A DNA stretch of 9,630 nt from CAKSHP01 sp045590935. Lineage in GTDB: Bacteria; Bacillota; Clostridia; UBA1381; UMGS1253. The stretch covers positions 1 to 9,630 of the forward strand of contig JAZNSA010000066.1 of the NCBI GenBank assembly GCA_045590935.1. The letters are read 5' to 3'. Made by a program: the position numbers and the translations under genes. The notes under the pieces are model-generated. The model was not told the DNA's origin. It saw only the letters and a program-made list of their open reading frames with translations, and did not search any database. Of this stretch, positions 1 to 6,530 are shown in pieces (within the stretch, counting starts at the first letter, position 1; each line of letters opens with the position of its first letter).

Positions 1-2250
1 TTATCTGTATAAAAAGCCTATCTTGTTAATTTTAAACGGTTCGCCCTTTGCATTTCTTATAGATAAACAAAACTTTTCAACTCTCTTAGAACGCAGATGA
101 GTCTTTATGCTCCTTCCGTTTCTGACACACCAAAATGAAAATCTTGAAAAATCAAGCTCATCAAATGAAAACAAATCCCTGTCTCTTAAAACTGCACTTT
201 TAAAATCATAATCATCACACGAATACAGAATTTCCGCTCCGCTTCTTACGCTTTCACATTCGCTAAGACAGCAATAGGCGCTTAAAATATCCCGCTTGTC
301 CTCAGGTGAAAAGCACACAAAATTAGTCTGCCAAATTGCACATACAGGCTCATCCTCATCAAAATATGCCCCATCCTCATCTTTATCTGCAAATCTCATT
401 ATACCCTTATCATGCAAAAAGGCATCACCAAAAGTTTTTTCAACTCTAAAAAACTTTTTAGGCGTAGTAAAAATATACCAATTGTAATTTTTCAAAATAT
501 CTAAAACATATATTTTGTCGCCGCCGCAAATCATCAGCATACCATAAACCTCCGCCAAAAAAAGATTTTCAAAATTTTCCTTTTTTAATATGCCGTTAAT
601 CTCATAAGAACGCATCACACACTTACACTCTCCCTCAACGGCCGTTTGCTCAATGGTGTAAAGCCCATCACTTGAAAGCACGAAAAGTTTAGAATTAATA
701 TTTATTATAGCATCTTTACTAACAGCGCTCACAGACATATTTCCTTTTAAAATTTTATATCCGCTTTCTTCGTTGTACATTCTGAAATACATCTGTGCAT
801 CTCCAATTCCATCCTTGAAAATAAGCTGATACGAATAATATCTTCCGTATCCCAAAATCTTTGAACAGTCATTTCCAATCCTCGTGTATGAAAGCGCAGG
901 AAAATAACTTCCTTCAAAGCACCCACTTTCAAAATCACATGAAGACTTGTTTTTATTTCCGCTAAGAAAAACTCTTGTATCATTACTTCCACCATAAAAT
1001 CCAAACACATCACATTCATTAATATCATTGCACTCGGTGAAATTACAATATTCTATCTCAACGGTAATATCACCTCCCCCGCTTTTTTCTTTGAGCAACG
1101 ACTTTTTAATATCAACAAATTTGTTTCCGTAATGGTAAACAATATCCACTGTGTCATAAGCTCCTTCTTGCTCAACATAACAATGTAGTACATCTCCTCC
1201 TGCCTTAACACTCAAAACCTTTCCCTCGCAGCTCTCGCTGTTTAAATAAAATCTCAAATATGCGCACGATGTATAAAGGGAAAAATCAACAAAAAAGTTA
1301 ATTTTTCTATTTGTCGCCGCAAGATTCAAATCTTCAGTATATATTCCATTATAAATCTGTGCATTGCTAAATCCTTCTAAAACATCTCCGTCAATATCCG
1401 AAACTCCAACGGGAGTTCTCGAAACAATATGCTTGGGTGCGTATACAAAATCGGTTATTATAATTTCAACGCTTGGCTCACATCTGTAATATTCCAAAAC
1501 ACCATTATTTCTTCTCCGAAGCTTAACATAAATCCCGAAATTGTCCTTTTCAACAAGATAGTGATATGCTTTAATTTTTTCTGTTCCCATATATAAGTTG
1601 CAAATTCTTATCTTTCCCCAAGCTTCTTTTCTTGCAATATATAGCTTGTCATAGTTAGAATTTACGCTATCAAAATAATAGGTGTCATTTTTATAATTTA
1701 TTTTGTGCTTCCCATATTCAAAATTTATAACCTCAAAATCTCCGTCAAAACTATTTTTACTTCTCCCTCTTGCAATAATTTGCGAATCACCGCTATATTT
1801 TCTGTACGCATCGCATATCTTACATACCCCTAAACTTTCAAACGCTTCAAGATAACTTATTTTATAATATCCTTCACACATTATATAAAATCCATCTCCA
1901 AAAACAAACCCCTTAGATGGCGAATTTGAAATTGAAGAGTAAATAAGCTTTTTATAAGAGAAGTTCTCATCTGTTTCGTATAAACAATTTTCAATATGAA
2001 TAATATAAAACTGTTTTGTTGCACTATATTTATATAAATACGCCCCATTAAGCTTTTCATCCTCATCTGTCTCAAACAAGCTTTTAAATCCCGTTCTCTT
2101 TTCAACTTCCCCCTCGTCATTTATAAAAACATTCTCCGCTTTAACTGCATTAGACATTAAATGGCTCCTATTTTTATTTCTCAAATCAATTCCCGAAAAG
2201 TTCTCTGTGCTCATTTGATAAACATTCGTATTTCTGAATCCTAAAGACAT
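1..2250 (-). CDS. putative phage tail nozzle / head-tail stabilisation protein (749 aa)
   Basis: This complete 749-residue protein starts at ATG 2250 and stops at TAA. A strong AAGGAGG ribosome binding site lies 5-6 nt upstream, and the gene follows the previous one by 24 nt. The N-terminus (about residues 19-60) reads SGIDLRNKNRSHLMSNA, then an ENVFIN segment and EKRTGF. That pattern is typical of the large beta-rich nozzle, tubular-B or stabilisation proteins of short-tailed phages, where each gene copy announces 'ENV...EKRTGF'. The C-terminus (LDFSRFSFW, then KINKIGFLYR) also fits the beta-strand ending seen in such proteins. No transmembrane or enzymatic motif is visible. It is odd in carrying about 26 cysteines, many in pairs. 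Its place as last gene after capsid and adaptor supports a role at the tail end of the portal channel. A different tail or receptor-binding role cannot be excluded; the nozzle assignment is a family-level inference. Confidence 0.5.
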   Translation of the reverse strand: MSLGFRNTNVYQMSTENFSGIDLRNKNRSHLMSNAVKAENVFINDEGEVEKRTGFKSLFETDEDEKLNGAYLYKYSATKQFYIIHIENCLYETDENFSYKKLIYSSISNSPSKGFVFGDGFYIMCEGYYKISYLEAFESLGVCKICDAYRKYSGDSQIIARGRSKNSFDGDFEVINFEYGKHKINYKNDTYYFDSVNSNYDKLYIARKEAWGKIRICNLYMGTEKIKAYHYLVEKDNFGIYVKLRRRNNGVLEYYRCEPSVEIIITDFVYAPKHIVSRTPVGVSDIDGDVLEGFSNAQIYNGIYTEDLNLAATNRKINFFVDFSLYTSCAYLRFYLNSESCEGKVLSVKAGGDVLHCYVEQEGAYDTVDIVYHYGNKFVDIKKSLLKEKSGGGDITVEIEYCNFTECNDINECDVFGFYGGSNDTRVFLSGNKNKSSCDFESGCFEGSYFPALSYTRIGNDCSKILGYGRYYSYQLIFKDGIGDAQMYFRMYNEESGYKILKGNMSVSAVSKDAIININSKLFVLSSDGLYTIEQTAVEGECKCVMRSYEINGILKKENFENLFLAEVYGMLMICGGDKIYVLDILKNYNWYIFTTPKKFFRVEKTFGDAFLHDKGIMRFADKDEDGAYFDEDEPVCAIWQTNFVCFSPEDKRDILSAYCCLSECESVRSGAEILYSCDDYDFKSAVLRDRDLFSFDELDFSRFSFWCVRNGRSIKTHLRSKRVEKFCLSIRNAKGEPFKINKIGFLYR

Positions 2251-2274
2251 ACCTTCCTCCTTTTCTTAATAATT

Positions 2275-2643
2275 CTAATAGGAATTATTAATCTCTTCAA
2301 AATTTGCCATAGAATATTTTGCTCTTGCCTCCGCAGCAATCCTGCTTAAAACATTTGCCTTATCTCTGTCATGGTCTGAGCAAAGAAGCGATGCCGCTAT
2401 CGGCACTCCAACCTCAATTGCCATATTTTCTTCAAGAGGAATCTCATCTCCATCAGATACTATCGGGCAAAATTTCAAAACAGGCTCCCTTTTTTTACTC
2501 TTTAAAATCGTATTATGAGTACTAAGGCACATCGCCATAGCTTGATTAATAATTCTGAATTTCAAATGTTCATAATCCTCACAAGAGTATTCTTCCTCAC
2601 CAAGCAGAGCCAAAACAGCCTCATAAAATTTATCAACTCTCAT
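2275..2643 (-). CDS. putative head-tail adaptor protein (122 aa)
   Basis: I choose the ATG at 2643 because GGAGG sits 5 nt upstream (TTGGAGGATTATATG). A longer frame reaching 2724 exists, but it would start at TTG inside a hairpin element with no ribosome binding site. The 122-residue product is helical and acidic. It has a first half with IINQAMAMCLSTHN and a second half with VGVPIAASLLCSDHDRDKA, then a helix ending in EARAKYSMANFEEINNSY. The 'glaa-LL-D-D' style second half resembles adaptor (connector) proteins that dock beneath the portal. It lies between the capsid gene and the putative nozzle gene, where adaptors are normally found. No catalytic motif is visible. The function rests mainly on position and helical pattern; a head-completion protein of another type is possible. 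Confidence 0.5.
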   Translation of the reverse strand: MRVDKFYEAVLALLGEEEYSCEDYEHLKFRIINQAMAMCLSTHNTILKSKKREPVLKFCPIVSDGDEIPLEENMAIEVGVPIAASLLCSDHDRDKANVLSRIAAEARAKYSMANFEEINNSY

Positions 2644-2667
2644 ATAATCCTCCAATTTCCAAAGTAT

Positions 2668-2781
2668 AAAAAAGGCTGTACCAAAATGATTTTTCAAAAC
2701 GCCAAATGCTCTCTTGCAACTCAATTTTAATCTTACTTTTGCTTTCTTTTATGCATTTGCGCCTCCATTTTGATACAGCTC
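2668..2781 (-). terminator. long hairpin with T-run between capsid and adaptor genes (terminator, attenuator or MITE-like element)
   Basis: On the minus strand the arm GCTGTATCAAAATG (2779-2766) pairs with CATTTTGGTACAGC (2688-2675) over 14 bp with a single U-G wobble, and six T residues follow (2673-2668). Inside this, CGCAAATGC (2761-2753) pairs with GCATTTGGCG (2709-2700) with one bulged G. The central ~43 nt are A-rich and weakly structured. The stem plus T-run resembles an intrinsic terminator with an unusually large apex. The near-perfect terminal inverted repeats around ~80 nt also resemble a miniature transposable element. No clear target-site duplication is visible at the edges. The downstream adaptor gene has no obvious promoter of its own, so complete termination here is unlikely; partial attenuation or RNA processing is more plausible. 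Confidence 0.55.
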
Positions 2782-2819
2782 CTCATACTATATATATCCT
2801 AACCTGACTACCTTAAATT

Positions 2820-3851
2820 TTATTTTACAGCAACAGGTGAGCAAAAGCCATTATTTTCAGCATACGCCTTAATCACTGTGCTATCAGTAACAGTAAATGC
2901 ACTTCCGTATTTAACCTTCGTATCGCTGTATCTCGGGTCTGTTCCGTCAATAGTATAATAAATATCACCGCTGCCCGAAATTGTTGCATTTCCCGAAGAA
3001 ACGCTGATTGTAGGCTCATCGCATTCTTTGCTTGAATCAATTGCGCAATATACTCCCAAGCATCTTGCGCCAACAACAAATGCATCAAAATTGCTTCTTC
3101 CTTCTAAGAGAGCACCGCTTATTCCCGGAGGGTCCTTATGAATTTTCGCATCACGAATTTTATATGGAACAATAACTGCGTCCTTGTGAGTAGCAATGAA
3201 AAACACTCCTGCAGGCATATAACTCGTTGGAACTTTAACAATTTTCATTCCAAAAACCTCTCCTACAATACCCTTTGCGAGCGCCTTTTCTCCAAGAGAC
3301 TCAATTCCTAAAAATTCGCTTGTCTGGCGAAGCAAGTTATACATTTCGCCTGTAATATACAAATATCTTTCTCCCATTGGAACGCAAGCATCATCCATAA
3401 TTGCAGCAGCCTTTCCAATCTCAGAAATAATAGTTGATTTAGTTGGTTTTGCGATAAACGCCGCTGTTCCCGCATATTTTGAAAATTGCGCAAGTGCAAA
3501 CTTATCAACCATAGGCACCATACGCTCATTAGTCTGTAGCTTTAGCATCTTTCCTGCATTTTTAGTAAGTGCCTGTTCGGAATTATTTCCTTTGTCTATG
3601 ATAAGTGAAAAGCTCTTATCCTGACTCATAGCCATCTCCTGAACAACGTCAGCCATCTCGGACGGTGTTCCGTATCTGGACGTTCCGCTTCTTTGATAAT
3701 CAACAGGCTCAACCGTCTGTGGAGTATAAATCTTAATACTTTTAACGCCTGAAAAATCCCATTCTTTTGAAGTTTTATCTGCAACAAGAGAACCTAATGT
3801 ATACATAGATGCAATCTTGTCAGAATATTTTGTTGCTAAATTAATTGCCAT
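2820..3851 (-). CDS. major capsid protein with C-terminal chitobiase-like (CHB_HEX_C) domain (343 aa)
   Basis: The gene starts at ATG 3851 behind AAAGGATGA and stops at TAA. Residues 1 to about 270 form the putative shell domain. This part lacks enzymatic motifs, has mixed alpha/beta character (for example ERYLYITGEMYNLLRQ, VFGMKIVKVPTSYMP, HKDAVIVPYKI) and sits directly after the scaffold gene. Length and position suit a HK97-fold capsid protein without a large N-terminal delta domain. Residues about 279-343 (EPTISV, then IYYTIDGTDPRYSD, VTDSTVIKAYAENNGFCSPVA) match the chitobiase/beta-hexosaminidase C-terminal beta-sandwich pattern: YYTxDGTDP, then a TxIKAxA strand and a closing SPV. The domain would probably project from the capsid surface as a decoration. 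The capsid identity is inferred from context and fold style; the C-terminal domain is clear from its motif. Confidence 0.8.
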   Translation of the reverse strand: MAINLATKYSDKIASMYTLGSLVADKTSKEWDFSGVKSIKIYTPQTVEPVDYQRSGTSRYGTPSEMADVVQEMAMSQDKSFSLIIDKGNNSEQALTKNAGKMLKLQTNERMVPMVDKFALAQFSKYAGTAAFIAKPTKSTIISEIGKAAAIMDDACVPMGERYLYITGEMYNLLRQTSEFLGIESLGEKALAKGIVGEVFGMKIVKVPTSYMPAGVFFIATHKDAVIVPYKIRDAKIHKDPPGISGALLEGRSNFDAFVVGARCLGVYCAIDSSKECDEPTISVSSGNATISGSGDIYYTIDGTDPRYSDTKVKYGSAFTVTDSTVIKAYAENNGFCSPVAVK

Positions 3852-3880
3852 AATAAAATCATCCTTTCATTTTTAAAACT

Positions 3881-4672
3881 TTAACTATATAACCCCTCTA
3901 AAAATGCGTCATGGAAGGCTGCAGAATTCCCCTTTGCCGAGCCAATGCTCCTATCTTTGTTCAAACTATTCTGCTCCAATATCTTCAACTTATTTTTTAG
4001 CTCTCTGTTTTCAAATTTCGCATAAGCCGCAACAAGATTGTTTGTTTCTGCAAATTCCTCCCAAACGCTTTTATCAATATCCTTCGGGTCAACATCAGGA
4101 TATTGACTGACAAACTCATCAAAAGGCCTGTTTGCTTCTTTTTCAAAAAGTCTTTCACGTTCCAAAGCTTCAAGGCGAACAATCTTTTTAGCCTCTCTTT
4201 CGGACACGCCCATCTTAACAAACTCTCCCTCTCTCTTTTTGTCATGAATTTCTATAACTCTTTGTGCATACTCTTCAACGCCCATTTCATTTTCTTTTGC
4301 AACGGCGTTCAAAGCCTTAATAGCCGGCGAATTTTTCAGCCTATCAAATTTTTCTTTAATTCGGTCGTAATTAAGTCCCTTTTGAGCATTGGTTTTAAGC
4401 TCATCTAAGGTCAACCTTTTTTCCTCCCCATTATACTTAACAGTGTAAATCTCATTTTTCTCTTTGTCGGATAATGCTGTTTTATTGTCCGATTCTAAAT
4501 TACTTTTCTCTTCTTCTCTCTTTTCATCTTCCATATAAGCATCATTCTCTCCAAAAAGTGCCTCCGTAAAAATAGCTTCATCAAATCCGCTATCTTCATC
4601 TGTAGCTTCTCCTACTACTGTCTCGCTCTCGTTTAACATATTCGTTTCTTCATGATTGGTTTGTTCATTCAT
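3881..4672 (-). CDS. putative phage scaffolding protein (263 aa)
   Basis: The gene starts at ATG 4672 with AAGGAG 11 nt upstream and ends at TAA, 29 nt before the capsid start. The 263-residue protein is highly charged. It has a strongly acidic, probably disordered N-terminus (residues 1-70), a short conserved-looking segment around VKYNGEEKRLTLDELK and YDRIKEKFDRLK, long helical stretches rich in E, K and R (about 115-180 and 225-245), and a small C-terminal tail ending DAFLEGLYS. Low-complexity charged helices followed by a short hydrophobic tail, directly before the capsid gene, are the usual signature of an internal scaffold whose C-terminus binds the coat protein and which leaves the procapsid. 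No protease motif is visible, so there is no sign of a fused prohead protease. Its own promoter-like element lies about 90 nt upstream. Confidence 0.72.
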   Translation of the reverse strand: MNEQTNHEETNMLNESETVVGEATDEDSGFDEAIFTEALFGENDAYMEDEKREEEKSNLESDNKTALSDKEKNEIYTVKYNGEEKRLTLDELKTNAQKGLNYDRIKEKFDRLKNSPAIKALNAVAKENEMGVEEYAQRVIEIHDKKREGEFVKMGVSEREAKKIVRLEALERERLFEKEANRPFDEFVSQYPDVDPKDIDKSVWEEFAETNNLVAAYAKFENRELKNKLKILEQNSLNKDRSIGSAKGNSAAFHDAFLEGLYS

Positions 4673-4719
4673 AACTAATATTTCTCCTTTTTAATATTTG
4701 TTTCGGCTTCAATTCAATA

Positions 4720-4729
4720 ACTGCGCAGT
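4720..4729. promoter_or_regulatory. 10-bp perfect palindrome in the leader of the scaffold gene
   Basis: ACTGCGCAGT is a perfect palindrome, GC-richer than the surrounding leader, with further partial symmetry outside it (AT on each side). It lies between the predicted -10 box and the scaffold start codon, where an operator could act. It is short enough to occur by chance. Confidence 0.2.
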
Positions 4730-4751
4730 CATTTTTCCTACCGACAATTTA

Positions 4752-4791
4752 ATTATAATAAATAAAAACTCTCTACTACTACAAGGTTTTT
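4752..4791 (-). promoter_or_regulatory. phage promoter-like element, copy B (upstream of scaffold/capsid)
   Basis: On the minus strand TTGTAGTAGTAG (4784-4773) is followed after exactly 15 nt by a perfect -10 box TATAAT (4757-4752). The same arrangement occurs upstream of the small terminase gene. The motif lies in the loop of a small hairpin with arms AAAAAC (4791-4786) and GTTTTT (4769-4764). It begins 5 nt after the portal stop codon and about 80 nt before the scaffold start. No consensus TTGACA lies at 17 nt from the -10 box, so an activator or a phage-modified polymerase would be expected to read it. A role as a weak terminator after portal is the main alternative. Confidence 0.55.
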
Positions 4792-4796
4792 AATTA

Positions 4797-6326
4797 TTAA
4801 GCATTTTGTAAATTCTGACTTTTCAAATCTTCAATTCCCTTAATAATCTTTTGCTTATTTTTTATATACCCGTCAGGAATAGAATTCAAATAAACAATAG
4901 GGTCTGATATAATTCCCTTGCTAAACAGTGCATCTGCCGTCTGTACCTGCATAATCTCGCTCCAATATGTGCTTGCTCCTATATTAACATCTAAATTAAA
5001 GTCCATTTCCTGTAAAGCTGAAAAATCAAAAACTTCACTCTTCCCTTCTCCGGCATCATCAATTTCATATACAACTCTTACTCCGTAATAAACTCCCATC
5101 ATATCCAAAATAACTTTAATATAATCCCAAACGGTTTGATAAAATGCAAGCTTAACAAGCTCAAGAGGTGCATTTGTAGCTTTTTGAATAGCAATGATAG
5201 CCGCTGCATTATCAGGTCTTACATTACCCAAACTCGCATCAGACGCCCCCATATATTCCTTTGTGTAAAGCATTGTTTTTTCAACAAGCTCCATAATTTG
5301 ATTAGACATATCAGGCATCTTAAAAGCACTGGCAATAACGTCGTTAATTCCTCCCTCAACGCAAATCGCCTCTCCTATTTTATTAGAAAATCCGTTAGGC
5401 AACCTGTTCACATCATAAATAAGCTTCGGAAAGGCTAGCTTTTTAACATAATCCATACCCATCGCATAACATTTATTTATAAATATCTGATTAGGAATAA
5501 GCTCTGTTATGGCCGCCTGTCCATGATAACTGTTTTTAATTCTTTCCCAACTGAAATATGCAACGGGATATAAGCTAAGCCCCGTATCAAATGGCTTCTT
5601 TAAAAATACGTCTTTTGTAGATACGCTTGCAAAAACACGCTCGCCATCTTTGTAAAACCTATAAAAAACGCTCACTGCCTCAGGCGCAGTCTCACTCCCA
5701 TAAAATTCGCTTGCGTCGCTATCTGCCTTTATATTTTCAATTTCATCTTTTGGCGTTAAAAATTTTTCCGCCATACGCTTCACCTCACTCAGAGGCTTCC
5801 GCATAATAATTATCACGTATGGCTGTCTTTGAACATCTGCCGACGACGGATTTGCAAAAATTATGTTTGTGTTATCAACAACATCGCAATTAATAAACCC
5901 CTTTGCCTCCTGCCCTGTAGTTGCAGACGTATCAAAATAAAAATACAAACATCCATCCCCATCAACGCAAGCATTTTTTAAAATCTCTCTGTTTTTTTGC
6001 TTAAGCTTTGCGAATTCAAATGTCTTTAAAACCTCACTCTCGGCAATTCTGCATACCCTCTTTGAATTTTCATCTTTCGCATACGAATTTATCGACGCCC
6101 CTATATCATCCGATACAATCATCGATATAAACAAATTTGAAACACGCTTCAAAATATTGAAAACAGGCTTATCAAGGTCAGGTGCATCAACACCTTCCCA
6201 CTGCTTTCCAATAAAAAAGTTTTCATTTTTCTTAACCGTTTCATAAAGACCAATACTCTCATTATACTCAACGCCCTTTAAATATTGATTATAAATCTCC
6301 TGTGGCGTAATACTATTATTTTTCAA
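4797..6326 (-). CDS. phage portal protein (509 aa)
   Basis: I choose the TTG start at 6326 because AAGGAGG lies 8 nt upstream and only 14 nt separate it from the stop of the preceding small gene. The 509-residue product has the length and character of a portal subunit, the dodecameric ring at the capsid vertex through which the terminase pumps DNA. The N-terminal part (residues 30-80: ENFFIGKQW, then DKPVFNILKRVSNLFISMI and SDDIGA) resembles portals of the P22-like group, in which an 'FY.G.QW' segment precedes a helix and a conserved core. A central region (YPVAYFSWERIKNSYHGQ, NQIFINKCYAMGMDYVKKLAF) and the helix near GNVRPDNAAAIIAIQKAT fit the portal stem and wing. It sits between terminase and scaffold, as is standard. 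Subfamily placement is less certain than the portal call itself. Confidence 0.82.
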   Translation of the reverse strand: MKNNSITPQEIYNQYLKGVEYNESIGLYETVKKNENFFIGKQWEGVDAPDLDKPVFNILKRVSNLFISMIVSDDIGASINSYAKDENSKRVCRIAESEVLKTFEFAKLKQKNREILKNACVDGDGCLYFYFDTSATTGQEAKGFINCDVVDNTNIIFANPSSADVQRQPYVIIIMRKPLSEVKRMAEKFLTPKDEIENIKADSDASEFYGSETAPEAVSVFYRFYKDGERVFASVSTKDVFLKKPFDTGLSLYPVAYFSWERIKNSYHGQAAITELIPNQIFINKCYAMGMDYVKKLAFPKLIYDVNRLPNGFSNKIGEAICVEGGINDVIASAFKMPDMSNQIMELVEKTMLYTKEYMGASDASLGNVRPDNAAAIIAIQKATNAPLELVKLAFYQTVWDYIKVILDMMGVYYGVRVVYEIDDAGEGKSEVFDFSALQEMDFNLDVNIGASTYWSEIMQVQTADALFSKGIISDPIVYLNSIPDGYIKNKQKIIKGIEDLKSQNLQNA

Positions 6327-6340
6327 AAAAACTTCCTCCT

Positions 6341-6511
6341 TTACTTTATTTTCCCGTCATAGCTAAGCAAATTTTCCCATTGTTGCATAACGCCCTGCTC
6401 TTCGCTAATATCAACAGCCTTCTTCTTTTTTAAATTTAAGCTTAGCTTTTTGTCGCTCTTTGCCATCATCCCAACAATAACTCCCAAAAGTGCAAAAATT
6501 CCACATTCCAT
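6341..6511 (-). CDS. small phage protein with hydrophobic N-terminus (56 aa)
   Basis: This short gene between terL and portal starts at ATG 6511 behind AAAGGAG (spacing 9 nt) and ends at TAA 6341, 14 nt before the portal start. The protein begins MECGIFALLGVIVGMMAK, a hydrophobic stretch of about 13 residues that could insert in a membrane. A lysine-rich segment follows (KKLSLNLKKKKA), then an acidic, aromatic tail (ISEEQGVMQQWENLLSYDGK). The 'QQWENLLSYDGK' ending resembles tails of small proteins encoded next to portals in other Firmicutes phages, but I do not recognise a named family. The tight spacing on both sides and the ribosome binding site argue that it is real. Function is unknown; a head-assembly or membrane-associated accessory role is only a guess. 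Confidence 0.6.
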   Translation of the reverse strand: MECGIFALLGVIVGMMAKSDKKLSLNLKKKKAVDISEEQGVMQQWENLLSYDGKIK

Positions 6512-6530
6512 ATCTCATTTCTCCTTTCAC

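Noticed and set aside
1000..1060. EGF-like motif (DINEC) in the 749-residue protein
   Set aside because: Only a short chance match; the spacing of the other cysteines does not follow the EGF pattern.
2644..2724. 27-residue N-terminal extension of the adaptor gene
   Set aside because: It begins at TTG with no ribosome binding site, runs through the hairpin arm, and an ATG with an excellent GGAGG site lies at 2643.
4103..4408. Plus-strand open frame of about 100 codons opposite the scaffold gene
   Set aside because: It is a mirror of the minus-strand gene, with no ribosome binding site and a composition typical of an antisense shadow. The same applies to the plus-strand frames near 5136-5438, 2319-2730, 7350-7844 and 8734-8949.
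4610..4622. A third CTACTACT copy of the promoter motif
   Set aside because: It lies inside the scaffold coding sequence, lacks the CAAG end and has no ATTATA at the required distance.
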